Of a stretch of 64,000 bases of DNA, positions 44,185 to 62,285 are shown one piece after another (position 1 is the stretch's first letter; the number at the start of each line of letters is the position of its first letter). Below the pieces are notes generated by a model. It worked only from the letters and a program-made list of their open reading frames with translations. It was not told where the DNA came from and made no database searches. The stretch covers positions 2,207,001 to 2,271,000 of the forward strand of contig JALIGW010000029.1 of the NCBI GenBank assembly GCA_023053685.1, in the 5' to 3' direction. Made by a program: the position numbers and the translations under genes. Origin of the DNA: Diadophis punctatus similis (lineage: Eukaryota; Chordata; Lepidosauria; Squamata; Dipsadidae).

Positions 44185-44832
44185 AACTCTTGGTGACTTT
44201 TGCAAATGAATCAGTTGAGCACATGCCAATCTTAAAGAATACTTTGGATATAAAAACACATTTGCTGAATCTGTATTACTCCTTTCCTGTTGCCTGAGAA
44301 TAGCTTTACATCAGGTAAAAACAAACAAACACGATAGTGAAATTACAACCCCATGCTTCCTTTCTTTGGCTTAACTTGATATGTGCTCTAGTAAAAGTGT
44401 GCTGATTAGAATAACTCCCCCCCCCCCCATAAGCATAGATTGGAAGAGCAGAGAAGAGCACTTTCTTCCTGTACCCTGATATGGATTAAGATCAAAAATG
44501 CCCTTAATCCAGAAGTGACTGGGAATAAGCAGACTTGAATTCTATTTGACTGGAGGGGGCTAAACCGCAAATAACGCCGCTCAATTTAATGAGCCCATGT
44601 GCTCACAATGATTTGTTTATTTGACCTACTAACTAACCCAAACTTAGTTTGGTATTTTACGAGGCCTTATATAAGGTTAGGTAGCCTTCATATTACAAAT
44701 TAGTAACTTTCTGTGCCTCTAAACATACACTGGGAGAAAGCTGGCAGTGATGCTTCAGAATAGTTTTGGAAGGGAAAATTCACAATGCAGACCATTATAT
44801 TACTATTATTTTAAAAATAAGTTACACTAGCG

Positions 44833-44967
44833 CAGGGGTAGGCAAAGTTGGCTCTTCTATGACTCATGGACTTCAACTCCCAGACTTTCTGAGCCAATCA
44901 TGCTAGCTCAGGAATTCTGGAAGTTGAAGTCCATGAGTCATAGAAGAGCCAACTTTGCCTACCCCTG
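44833..44967. mobile_element. hAT-type MITE (AACTCCCAGAAT family), perfect TSD
   Basis: CAGGGGTAGGCAAAGTTGGC to GCCTACCCCTG, flanked by CACTAGCG at 44825-44832 and 44968-44975. Nearly the same sequence and length as 13450-13584. Confidence 0.93.
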
Positions 44968-44979
44968 CACTAGCGTATC

Positions 44980-46860
44980 AAATGTAGTTTCGATCTCCGC
45001 ATTGCGTTAGTAGGAGTTGCCTACTACTGCCTATCTATTACAATCCAAGGCAATTTGGAAGAGCACAGCATTTTGAGATACAACAAAAAGGAACTGAAGA
45101 ATCTAAAACCTTGGTTCTTTGGACCTATATCCACACTCACTGCAATTTATATTAAGCAAAGAGATGGTTCCCCCTCGTGCATTCTTTTTAGCTGTAAAAC
45201 TCAACTTACAGCCTCCTTTTCAAGTAAGAAAAACCCAGACCCTTCTGTGCATGGTGCTTATTGAATTTGCTCACTCCAGAAGCAATAATTATGAAATGTC
45301 CCTAGGTTAAGGCACTTTTAGAATGGTATAATATCATCCCAAACAAAAAATATTAAGTTTAATGAGCCCTAGGGGTTGGATGTTGAAGAGAGAATTAAAA
45401 TTTGGCCGGCTTTGTAAGAACTGAAAATCCCCATCAAGAATGGCATACTTGCCAAAAGGCCATTGTAGGAACGTCAGTCCCACAGGCCTCTTAAACTCTT
45501 AATGCAACTGGATTTCAAAGAATGTTTTCCAATAAGCAATTCAGCTGAGATGCTCTTTGCCTTTGTGCTGAATTCGTGTTTTAGGTTGGGGGCTTGTGAC
45601 ACTTCATAAAGGAGGGCGATGAGTATCTATTTTAAAGAGCCATTCACAAACACACCACAACAGACATTGCTGCAGAAGAGAGAAGCTGAGGCAAGCGCAT
45701 GCTCAGCACAACATGTTCCACGAAGGAACAACAGAAGAGCTATTTGCTTCTGGCAAGCTGAGCCAATACAGGACAGATGTTTTTAGAAAGCTTGTAGGCA
45801 GACGTGGCACCTGCATTCTAGTTGCAAAGTGTTATATACTTCGCCATAAAGAATGGAATTAATACGAATCTCACTAAATAACATGGAGCAAAACCCAGCA
45901 TAGGTTGGTTGCAAGTTAGGCCCACTGAACTCTCTTCAATTTAGCTAGTGGGAGAAATGCATAAGTCACATTAGCTGGATTGTGCTCGTAGTGTTCTGTA
46001 GAAAGTGAATATGATTTATTTCCTGGATGCATATATCTACAAACATCTCAATTCCAAACAATTTAGTGCATAAGTTTGACTATAGATAATTTAATTTTCT
46101 GGCTATACTTTGAACCTACTATGACTATTGGGGATTTTGCCTGCAGTTTATTGGGTGTAGACTGAACGACATACTGAAAACATACTGTGCTTTATGACAT
46201 GAACAACGTGTGTGGTTAGATTGCAGCTCTCCACAACGTGAAGCATTTGGCCTCCAGAAACTCCGTCCTGACAATCTAGCATGAATGCTGAAATAAGCCA
46301 GGAGCTGAATGAAGGCATGCTGCCTTTGATCTTCAGAGACAGACAGACAGAGATAATTATTCAACTATCATTTCTAAATTCCATGCGATGATTCTATGCC
46401 AACTGGAGATGGGAAAATCGGCTTATAGAATCCTGAGCTTTGGTAGTGATCTGGCGATACCAAAAAAAGGAAACTGCTTCAAAACTGCACACTTTCTTTT
46501 TCATCATTTTTGGCCTGATAGAACTCCGTTCCACTCCTTTTTTTCTGTAACATTCCTGAAAAGCCACACAGCATTGTTCTCTTAAACAGTATTTTTCTGG
46601 AGTGATGTCCATTTGGTCAGACATCCAAGAATATGCCTCTCCCAGCTCTCTTTTGGAGAACACGGCTCGTCCTGAAGCAAGGATGCTGCTTTCTTCCCTG
46701 AAACATTGGCTTTGTGCCATCTGGGGACATGTGGTGAAAAATGAAAAGGAGGAAGTGAGATCTGTGTGGGGAACAGTGCTGGGTGGTACCAGGGATAACC
46801 AAGGAGACTCGTGCATGCAGTTTTTCACTATGCACCTTAGCACACAGGCATCTGACTGGA
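44980..46860. other. intergenic sequence / probable SPTB 3' UTR
   Basis: Between the convergent genes. No recognised repeat or gene. The upper part (about 46000-46868) is probably SPTB 3' UTR on the minus strand. Confidence 0.4.
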
Positions 46861-46868
46861 GCAAGTGG

Positions 46869-52850
<5,982 letters not shown>

Positions 52851-53267
52851 CTGTAAACATGAATATGAGAGAAAGTTGACGTAAAACCAGGAGCAATGCT
52901 GGGATTAGGGGTTAAGGATGGCCCATGCCATTCCCCCGAAGAACCTAATTCTTCACATTATCCCAAACAGGTTGTTATGATTGTACACTTATCTCAAACA
53001 ACAAACAATAAGTATATTTCAGAAAATTCCCTCCTTTGCCTGAAATCGACTCATATGGAATATTAGTCCAAACATGGGAATTGTTCAGGATTACTCTCTC
53101 TTTAGGATACTGGATTGCAATATGCAATATTTTAAATCAGGGTATAAGCACTTAAAATATACTCCATTCCCAAAGCATTTTTTCAGATATTATGAAATCA
53201 TCTTGATTCTTTCTGATAACCTTTGAGTAGCATGAGGAATCTTACTATATGAGAGGAGACAAGAATG

Positions 53268-53560
53268 GAATAGAATAGAATAGAGTAGAGTAGAGTAGAG
53301 TAGAATAGATTAGATTATTATTAATAGAATTCTTTATTGGCCAAGTGTGATTGGACACACAAGGAATTTGTCTTTGGTGCATATGCTCTCAGTGTACATA
53401 AAAGAAAAGATACATTTGTCAAGAATGGTTGTCATAGGGTTCAAGTAAGCAATCAGGAAACAATATTAATATAAATCGTAAGGATACAAGCAACAAGTTA
53501 CAGTCATACAGTCATAAGTGGGAGGAGATGGGTGATAGGATGAGAAAAATTAATAGTAAT
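53268..53560 (-). mobile_element. CR1-type LINE 3' end with AGAAT microsatellite, minus strand
   Basis: (AATAG)n/(AGTAG)n, then TAGAATTCTTTATTGGCCAA, GTGTGATTGGACACACAAGG and an upstream part with ATACAGTCATAAGTGGGAGG. It extends the 9440 copy by about 200 bases. Confidence 0.75.
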
Positions 53561-53569
53561 AGTAATGCA

Positions 53570-54235
53570 GCCTAGTGAATAGTTTGACAGTGGTGATGGA
53601 ATTATTTGTTTGTAGTTCCTCCATATAGCAGCATTGTTGCTCTATGACTGAGTCCCCATTTGCATCTTAAATATCATAGCAGAAGAAAGAGGTTGCTTAG
53701 GTATATTCCTATATCCCCATGACACTGTCTTCATCTCATTCTTGCCCCTGAGTGAGAGAAGCCATCAGTAAACTCCAATAGCTTGAAGATTTATAAAATC
53801 TGATCAATCAGGTATTCCCTAGGATGGAAACGGCTGGTACTTATTAGTCACTTTAGGTTGGTGCAGCATATATTTTCTCCTTGTGTCCAAGATACAATGC
53901 TCTATTGTCAATTTTTCCCATGTTTTTCCTCTATGGAAAGAGGAAAATATTCACAGCAGCTCCCTGCAGTCAACTTTTGGTGAACTTCTTCATGATTAAC
54001 TCATCTGAAACAAACTCATGTATGCTAAAGCAGGAGAGCCATCTCCTTGTAGACCTTTGCGGCTCACACAAACCTGCATTGAGAGAACTGCTTCATTCTC
54101 CGTGCTCCCCCTCCCCAGTTTTTTTGGGTAAGCTTTTCTGGAGTGTAGCTTCATGCAATGTTACGAAAGATTGTGAATGATCCCCCCCCTCCAATCAGTT
54201 TCCTATGAATTTGATGGGGTTACAGCATCTTTATA
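53570..54235. other. SPTB intron, nothing recognised
   Basis: No recognised feature. Confidence 0.35.
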
Positions 54236-54247
54236 TTGGAGCCATGG

Positions 54248-54720
54248 CAGGGGCGGGTTCCTAATTTTTTTTACTACCACTCTGTGGGTGTGGCTTATTT
54301 TGTGGGTGTGGCTTGCCAGCCATGTGACCCGGTGAACGTTCCCCCTCCCCTCAGCAGCTCGAGAAGCCTTGAACGTGCGAAAATGCCTAGGATCATCACC
54401 GCACCGCATTCGTGGCTTCTCGGACTGCTGAAGGGAGGGGAATGGAGATAGCTCCTGCCACCCATTCTTTCAGCATCTCACACGCTCCCTCAGCCATCCT
54501 CCCCTGCTTGGACTCACTGTGGGGTACGAAGGCAGAGCATGCGCAGTGCCGGAAGCTCGGCTTCTGGGCATGCGCAGAAGAAATTTTAAAAAAAATTAAT
54601 TTTTTTTTTTTAAATGGTGGCGCCCAGGCATCGGCAACCGACTGCACCGGTACTGTGACATCACCAGCGGGCCGCTACCGGTGCTATAGAGTGGACCGCA
54701 CCTGTAGGAACCCACCACTG
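54248..54720. mobile_element. hAT-type MITE (GGTGGGTTCCT family), perfect TSD
   Basis: CAGGGGCGGGTTCCTAATTT to GTAGGAACCCACCACTG, flanked by AGCCATGG at 54240-54247 and 54721-54728. Related to 7346 and 55161. Confidence 0.92.
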
Positions 54721-55160
54721 AGCCATGGATGTAGAGATTACCATAGTTGCTCTTAAGGGTGGTAGCCTTGCAGATTAGCTTTAAGATTAGTTGCCAACTA
54801 GGAGGTGCCTAATCAGGTGATCTGCTCATGTCCCCATCAGCTTTCTGTGGTTTTGTTTTCTTCTGCTGGAAGGATAGAGGCATATCTTTGTACATTTGAG
54901 TGTTTGTGCGTGAAAACAAAAAGTGGCTTGTTTGTAAGAAAGAGAGCCCTATGTACAGCTAGCTGTCAATTGAATGTTACCAATGTGATGCCTTATTTTA
55001 TTGGCAATTAATTGTAACTTCTCTATTCAATAATTTTAATTGTTTTTAGCACTTTTTAACGTCTTATTATATTGTACCCTAACCAGAGTCTCTGTATCAG
55101 TGAGATGGATGGTGCTCTTTTCTGTCTGAGAAGCTCAAATTTTTTCCAGGGTGTACACAC

Positions 55161-55420
55161 CACAGGTGGATTCCACTTACCTTCCCTACCGGTTTGCATT
55201 GCATTAGAAGTACGTCCCGTCAGGGAAATAAGCCTCTGCGCATGCGCATAAACTTTTGTGCATGCACAGAGTTCTTTGCCAGACGCTTTCAAGGCACAGC
55301 GACCAGAGGACCGGTTTGGGGGCATGGCCAGACGGCCATCACTGCTGGTTCAGCGAGCGGGGGCAAATTTCCGCCACCGGTTCAGGAGAACCGGTCCGAA
55401 CCGGCAGCAACCCACCACTG
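55161..55420. mobile_element. hAT-type MITE (GGTGGGTTCCT family)
   Basis: CACAGGTGGATTCCACTTAC to CAACCCACCACTG. Flanks GTACACAC (55153-55160) and GTACACAG (55421-55428) match at 7 of 8. Confidence 0.83.
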
Positions 55421-55916
55421 GTACACAGACACAGCTTGTATCTATGTATATGTAGTGGTTTAATCTACAGTTTGCAACCCTCGGTTGACAAAACGAGGAA
55501 ACTGGGCATTGCAAAAATTTCTTTCTGTGTTTATAGTTTTCTTTTGTCTGTCCTCCCTTTTCAGAAGAAATCATCTTATTTCTTATCATTTTCCTCCCAG
55601 ATAAATACAGCTGATATTCTGAAAGATAAAGTTCCATGAAATAACATTAGACTGCTATCTCTTGCGTGAAGGAAAAAAGATCCTGCACATAAAAACTGAA
55701 TAAAATTTAGTTGAAAGCCCTTCTAATGCTAATTCTCTACACTGGTAGATTGAAGGCGCAATCATGTGGTTGTGCTACCTATATTGTAATCTGTACCACA
55801 CATTTTTTTCTGACTAGAGGTTAATTATACTGTAGGTCTCAGAAATGCAGTTCTTTTGATCCTAAATTGCACTTGTTCTAAGATAGCTCTTCTACAAAGT
55901 CTATAACAGTGATGGC

Positions 55917-56743
55917 GAACACTTTTTGGCTCGGGTGCCAAAAGAATGCGCGCGTGCGCAATAGCGTGTGCGCGAGTGCCCACACTCATAATGCAATGCC
56001 CTCCCCCCCCATGCATGCGCACAACCCCCTCACTGCCCCTGCGCAAGCGCACAGGCCTCAATGAAGCTTCCGTATTTCCGGTAGGCCCGTTGGACTGTTT
56101 TTCGCTCTCCCCAGGGTTCAGGAAAGCCTCCTGAAGCCTGGGGATGGCGAAAAATGGCCCAACGGGCCAATCAGAAGTTCGGAAATGAAACGGGAGCGGA
56201 GCTGCCCTACTACTTACCTTCAGATAGTTGCAGCCAGGCCTCACACACCTCATATTCTGCAGTCGGCAATGCTTTCCTGAAGGCCTGTGTAGCCAATAAC
56301 AGAGCTCCGGATCGATCTGGAGCTCTGTTATCAGCTGCAGAGGCCTTTTCTAAAGGCCTTTCCTGAAAGCCTCTCTAGCCGATAACAGAGCTCCAGATCG
56401 ATCTGGAGCTCTGTTATCGGTTGCAGAGGCCTTCAGGAAAGCCTTGCCAGCTGCAGAAGAAATGGGCTGAGGTGTGCGAGGCCTGGCTGCAATTGTCCAA
56501 AGCCGAAGAAGTTCCTGAAGACCTCTAACAGCGAAAAGGAGGCTGGGGGCGAGCACACAAGTGAACTTCCGGTTGGCCCATTGGGCCGTTTTTCGCTGTC
56601 CCCAGGGTTCAGGAGGCTTTCCTGAAGCCTGGGGAGAGCGAAAATGGCCGAAAAGAAAGCCAAAAATCAGCTGGAGCTGACATAGGGCAACGCCTCATGT
56701 GCCCTCAGATATGGCTCCGCGTGCCATAGGTTCGCCATCACTG
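55917..56743. mobile_element. hAT-type MITE (GGCGAACC family), enlarged by an internal palindrome
   Basis: CAGTGATGGCGAACACTTTT to GGTTCGCCATCACTG. Flanks GTCTATAA (55909-55916) and GTCTAAAA (56744-56751) match at 7 of 8. At 827 bases it is about twice its relatives because of the palindrome at 56230-56490. Confidence 0.87.
56230..56490. repeat. 261-bp imperfect palindrome with a perfect 42-bp core
   Basis: The outer arms GCAGCCAGGCCTCACACACC (56230) and its inverse at 56471-56490 enclose two tandem hairpin units. The second unit has a perfect 42-bp palindrome at 56379-56420 centred on GATC|GATC. The first (about 56300-56340) has the same stem with a mismatch. Confidence 0.9.
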
Positions 56744-57113
56744 GTCTAAAATATCAGTGGGAATGGAATTGAACCATTTTAGGCTACTTCAAACATTTGG
56801 CTTCCTAAACTCATGGTAATGCTGGTACAAAATAGGTATAATATCTAGCAAAAAGAGAGAGAATTCCTGTTTAGAAACAAGATGGCCCAGAATGTGCCCT
56901 ACTTGCTATTGGTTAAGATGTTTAAGTGAAGACAATGATAGGGAACATCCATATCACCAAGCTAAAATATGGTAAGCTAGTTCAAGTTGCATGTACCTGG
57001 CAAGTATAGGTAAATTATGATAAATTATGGTTCACAATGTTGGTTAAGCCCAGGCAACTGGATTAATGTACTAAACCATGAGCTAGTGGGTAGGAATTAT
57101 GTGCACCTAAGTA

Positions 57114-57515
57114 AAGGTAGTCCTTGACTTATGACTATAATTGGAGCCAGCATTTTCATTGCTAAATTGATTGCTAAGTAAGTCGCAACAAAATTTATGT
57201 TTTTTTCTATGGTTTTTCAGTGAAACACTGCAGTTATTAAGTGAATCATGAGGTTGCAATGTGAATCTGGCTTCCCCCATTGACTTTGCTTGTTGGAAGC
57301 CACCTGGAAAGGTTGCAAATGGCGATCACATGATCCCCAGATGGTGCAGTCATCATAACCATCAACACATCAGTTGCCAAATGCCTAAATTTTCTTCACA
57401 TGACTGTGGGGAACCTGCAATGGTCGTAAGTGTGAGGACTGGTCTAAAGTATTTTTTTCAATGTGTTGTAACTGAAGGGTAGCTAAATGAATGATTGTAA
57501 GTTGAGGGCTACCTG
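57114..57515. mobile_element. TA-flanked MITE (AGGTAGTCCTCGACTTA family)
   Basis: AAGGTAGTCCTTGACTTATG to AAGTTGAGGGCTACCTG. The left flank is TA; the right has decayed to CA. Confidence 0.8.
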
Positions 57516-57519
57516 CATA

Positions 57520-58590
57520 GATAAATTATGGTTTACTGTGGTTCAATTAATTGTTTCTAGCTTTTAACTCTAGAAGCATGTCCTTCACTATCTTATCTTC
57601 CGTTGGTAAAGAAATTATATCATGTTTTGTATTTCTCTCCAAGTAACAGTGCATGAATTAAAAATAAGTGCAAAGGAAATATCCTATCTTTTTTTTCTAT
57701 CAAACATTAACAGGAAATATATTAAGCAGCATTGAATCAGTGCCAGTCAACATGTCTACAACGTGTTGATTTGATAGTCTCCCCCTTCCCTATAAATGCT
57801 ACCAGGAGAGCAGCGTTGCAAGATCTCTATGAAAAAAACTTTCATGCCAGCTTTACCCAACAATTCTCTGGATCTTTTGCAGATAGCATGACAATTACAT
57901 TGATGCAAAATACAAATTCTAGTGTTGATATATACAGTGTAGTGTAAGTTGTGGGGTGTTTGGGTTACAGTTTGCTTTAAAGTTTGTTTTAAACTTCTTG
58001 TATTGGAAACTACTATGAGAGCGTTATGCTGGATTAAAAAACAAACAAACCTCTTACATACCGGTAGATATAGGCAAGTTTTAAAAAAGCAATTTCTATT
58101 GATGCTTACAACACTTAATTCTACTTATATCAAATCTTTCTGTCAAAGATGGGGAATAGTTGACAGTTCGAGATGCACAGTTTACCACTAGAATACAGAA
58201 TGGAGCTCTAGGGCCAACATTCCTTCTACTTGCCACCCAGATACAATGTTCAATCTTTTCTTTCCTTATTCAGAAATCTCATCATAGATTTTGTTAAGGA
58301 GTTATTGTGCTGTTAAGCACATACACAGCGAAATGTGTTGTAGTAATGGTGTTGCAGTTTGATATGAATGCTATTCAGTCAATAAACAGAATATCTTTAG
58401 TATGTACAAAATAGTTTTTACTTGAATAGTAGCAAAGTTAAATAGGAAGTCCAAGTCATACACAGTTATTCAGTCAATGCGAAGTTTCTTCTTCTTGCCT
58501 ATCTTTGTTTTAACTCACAAACAAAGATTACAGCTATCACTTAATTCTATACTATCACAGATAGTTACTCTTCTGTTCACAGCAATTCCA
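57520..58590. other. SPTB intron or upstream region, nothing recognised
   Basis: No recognised exon or repeat; AT-rich. Confidence 0.35.
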
Positions 58591-58596
58591 CACAGT

Positions 58597-58665
58597 CATA
58601 AAACGGAGATGAGCACCGTGCTCTAGAGTTGAACACGACTGGACAGGGAAACCTTTACCATTCTA
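58597..58665 (-). mobile_element. BovB/RTE-like repeat fragment, minus strand
   Basis: Inverse of the 17593 block: ACGGAGATGAGCACCG, then GAACACGACTGGACAGGGAA and ACCTTTACCATT. Confidence 0.5.
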
Positions 58666-60099
58666 GCCATCTCATTTGCGCCTCTGGTTTTCTTGTTACA
58701 ACTAGTTATCTTGGGAGCACAGCAATGAACTAGGAAAATCATGGCTTGGCCAAACTTCATAAAAAATAAAAAAAATATTTTTGTGATTAACTTTACAGCA
58801 TGTAGAACATGGCTTACACTTGCTGCTCTTTTTGTGATTTGCTACAATTCTAATGTACTGCATAGTGAGTCATGAAACCAAATTTCTACAAATGCCATTT
58901 CTGGTGACCAGGTTAACAACGATAACATTGTCTGGTTGGAAGCAGAGGGAGATGAAAACCACAGAAATTATTTGATGGGACTGGTAATTCCACAAATAGG
59001 TGCAATTTAAGATGTCTCAGAATGACAAATGTTATAGCAGAGACAGAACTGTGTTTCAAATGGACAACACAGAATAAATCATTCAAATGGCCCAACACAG
59101 ATGATTAGCTTTTTAGAGAAAAAAGTTCAAGACAGGCCCCCCAAAAACTAGCGAGCTGCAACTAGGAAAAGGCTCAAGATTTTTGAAACTTAAGGGTATT
59201 CTGCAGAAAGGAGAAGATACAGGAAGAAATCTTACATGGATAAAGAGATGATGCCTTGGAAGTAGAGCTTTCTAGATGTCTATTAAAGACTCTCTGGTGA
59301 ACTAAGTAAAAAAAGAAAAATGGACAAATAAATGTTACTCTGAAGGGCTGAACAGAGTAAGATATAGCTGGAGATTTTAAAAAATGCAAAGGAAAGTCCC
59401 AGGATTTCACAAGCAAGTTATGTAAAAGAGCATTAAAATGACTAAGGAGAAAGAAATAAGTAGTGAAAGAAACAGTGAGCACAATTAGCAGTGAGAAGCA
59501 TAAAAGCTTGCAGAGGATTACCGTATTTTTCGGAGTATAAAACACACTGGAATATAAGATGCACCTTAGTTTTGGGGGAGGAAAACAAGGAAAAAAGGCC
59601 TCTGCCTCCCAGCAATTTGCCAAACAACAAACAGCACAGATGATATACACTGTTTGCTGTGCATTTCTGTGCATATGTGTCTGACCCATAGAAATAGCAA
59701 AGAATTGGAGAAATGTACATTATGGCAGTATATTAATCCCAGAAAGTTTTCTTAAATGTAATCACACTAACTCCTCCCAATTATTTAAATAGCTCTACTC
59801 CAAACATGACTAAGTCAGGGTTTATTTAAGTCAGCTGCCTTATTTTAATACTAATACTTAATACTAATACTTAAAACTATAACAGACATTTCAGATTATA
59901 CTTTTACAGATCTTTAAAATTGATGTGGCTTTCTAGAAGTATTCTCTGCTATTTAAAAAAAGATACAATAGCACTGGGCCTCTTCAGATCAAGCATTTAT
60001 TTTAAAAAGCTTCTTCATTTTGTTAAGTTGTCTAGAATAAGGTGACCAGATTTTAACATTGGTAAAGAGGGACACCATTGACCGGGGTGGGTGGGTTCC

Positions 60100-60680
60100 T
60101 GATTAAAAATTTGGTCTATATGGAGCAACAAAAATTTTCATAGAAAATAATGTCCCCCCTAGTCCTTCTTTTCTCTAGACTAGTCAAACCCAAATCCTGC
60201 CACCGTTCTTCATGTGTTTTAGTCTCTAGGCCTTTAATCATCTCATTTGCTCTTCTTTGCACTTCCAAAATATCAACAACGTTTTTATAATGTGGTGACC
60301 CAAACTGGATGCAATATTCCAGGTGTGGCCTTACTAAGGATTTATAAAGCGGTACTAATACTTCATGTGAGTTTGATTCTTTGTCTCTGTTTATACAACC
60401 AAATATTGTATTAGCTTTTTTGGCTGCTGCTGCACACTGCTGGCTCATGTTTAAGTGATCATCCACTAGGACTCAAAGGTCCCTCTCACACTTAGTTTTT
60501 GAGCCAGGTTTTGCCTAATCTGCACTTGTACCTTTGGTGTTTCCTGACCAGGTGTAAAACTTTGCTTTTCTCCACAATAAATTTCATTTTGTTGGATAGA
60601 GCCCATTGTTCAAGTCTGTCACGGTCTTTTTAGATCCTGAGCTTGTCTTCTGGGGTGTTGGCTATTCCTGCTCTGGGCAG
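60100..60680 (-). mobile_element. CR1 LINE reverse-transcriptase fragment, minus strand
   Basis: The minus strand encodes a CR1 RT C-terminal segment: DDHLNMSQQCAAAAKKANTI, PLYKSLVRPHLEYCIQFG and TSLEKRRTRGDIIFYENF. The frame is open from 60466 to 60116. Further upstream (to about 60680) the homology continues in broken frame. It is the longest LINE coding remnant here. Confidence 0.85.
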
Positions 60681-61515
60681 TGTACAATAAAACATCCAAA
60701 TATATAAGACAGAATATTAAAAAAATTAAAATATGAAAAACATTTTCTTAACCCCCTCTTTCTCATGTTAAATGACTCTGAAGGCAGAGTCATTTATTTT
60801 TTTAAAAAAACAACAACAACAAGGTAGTAAATCAGTGATCCAAAATTATCATAACATCTTAATCTTCTTTCTCATTTTACTTGTGGAATGGATTGGAATA
60901 GTGCTTTGGAATTTTCAAGCTTCTCCAAGACTTAAATGCACCTCCTGCCTCTGCTCTAATTGGTAGCAATCAGGAAGGCTAGTTGGGGACACCTGGAATC
61001 ACAGCATTGTGAAGTGTTGCCTGATGGCTACAGACGTTGCCATATGTTTCCCCAAGAAAGATTGCGATCATCTCTATCAACAGGAATCCCTGATAGGAGA
61101 TGAAAGATGGTCTCTTCATTTTTTTTTTGTCCTGCATCATTTTTAACACGTGCAAGGAACCTGTTGATCAACTTAATACTCTTTCTGCTGAGAAGGAATT
61201 AGATGATACCAAAGCACTATGACCCCCACAATACAAGCCATCTGGAACTCAGTGAGACATCTGATGGAAGGTCTTTGCAAAGGAATGACAGTTCTTCATG
61301 GACCAACGTGATGGGCTGGAAGTTAAGAGCTGGAATTTTTCCTACTTTATCATCAAAGCATCCTCCGTGCGTGTCTGTATGTGTAATTGTGCATGTCTCT
61401 CTACAAATATATGTACACATACAGGCACACACTTAGGGCAATTTTGAGATCTTCAGGTTAAAATTAAAATTAGTTAAAATTCCAAGGATCAACTAAATTT
61501 GCCCCCACTGGAGAA

Positions 61516-61517
<2 letters not shown>

Positions 61518-61574
<57 letters not shown>
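61518..61574. repeat. (TC)n microsatellite
   Basis: Nearly pure TC over 57 bases. Confidence 0.95.
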
Positions 61575-61579
61575 CCCCT

Positions 61580-62126
61580 CCCACCCTCCCATCTTCCCTC
61601 CCTCCCGCTTGCCCGCTCCTCAGGCTCCCAAAACCCCCTCCCCTCTTCGAAATCAAACTTGTCCCACCACCCAGTTGGAAGACGGTGCTGCTTCATCTTA
61701 ATTCATTTGCAGCAACCAATCTGCCTGAGCGCGACCCCCCTCCCCCCCCCGCTAGCCCGAGTTTGTTTTTGCTTCGTTTTCTCCCCAGAAAGCAAGTTTT
61801 TTTCCCCTCTATTAACCTGTTACTTGGAATCGAGCCTTTCCCCTGCCCGGGCTGTCTGTCTGGCAGGCGCCTGCTTTCCATGTCGGTGTGGGAGGGGGGT
61901 GGAGGAGGGGGGGACCTCGGGCACTCTCCTCCTCCTCCCCCCACCTCTGTCTTCCTAGTTTTGCTAGAAAGCTTTTCAACCGCTCTGAAAGACAAGTGCA
62001 AAGCGGCGCCCCCCGCCCCAGTGTTCGCTCTGCCCCGCCCCGCGCCACCCTGTGAATAGAGGGGACTGAATCGGAAGCCTGTCGCTCGTGCGCGCGTCTG
62101 GCTGGAGGAAGAAGCGGGGGCTCATT
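61580..62126. promoter_or_regulatory. GC-rich, CpG-containing block; candidate CpG island
   Basis: Roughly 60% GC with more than 20 CpGs by eye in about 550 bases, in an otherwise CpG-poor, AT-rich neighbourhood. It has GC-box-like CCCCGCCCCGCG near 62033 and a CpG cluster at 62080-62100. No TATA box, exon or known repeat recognised. It might be a promoter (for example an internal SPTB promoter) or GC-rich repeat filler. Confidence 0.3.
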
Positions 62127-62285
62127 CTAAGGTGACCAGACGTCCCGCTGTTTCGTTTCAAAATTTGTTTGTTGTCGGGCATTCTTTCCAAAAAAGCGTG
62201 ACTTTTTGGAAAGAATGCATGACGCGGGACACACGCTTGAAAAGCGTGTCTGTCCCGCCAAAAGCGGGACGTCTGGTCACCTTAG
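62127..62285. mobile_element. hairpin-rich MITE (CTAAGGTGACCAGAC family), copy 2
   Basis: The same TIRs and the same three hairpins as 41-176, with a 22-base insertion after the left TIR. The internal sequence is almost identical between copies, which suggests recent spread. A distantly related start (AAGGTGACCAGATTTTAAC) is at 60039. Confidence 0.75.

Larger units (their letters stand above)
41873..44200 (+). other. PLEKHG3: PLEKHG3 3' UTR (probable)
   Basis: Non-coding sequence after the stop with little recognisable transposon content, unlike the introns, as expected of a transcribed 3' UTR. It contains a (CA)n tract at 43367-43387. The end is inferred from the AATAAA at 44179. Confidence 0.5.

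Noticed and set aside
58300..58600. Possible LTR or retroviral sequence (AATAAACAG-containing block)
   Set aside because: No TG...CA ends, primer-binding site or direct repeat partner could be found in the window.
60116..60466. A host gene on the minus strand encoding 116 residues
   Set aside because: It matches the CR1 reverse-transcriptase C terminus; a decayed LINE remnant.
61499..62059. A 186-residue Pro/Ser-rich protein
   Set aside because: It begins in the (TC)n microsatellite and continues through a GC-rich block; no conserved motif and no Kozak or splice support.
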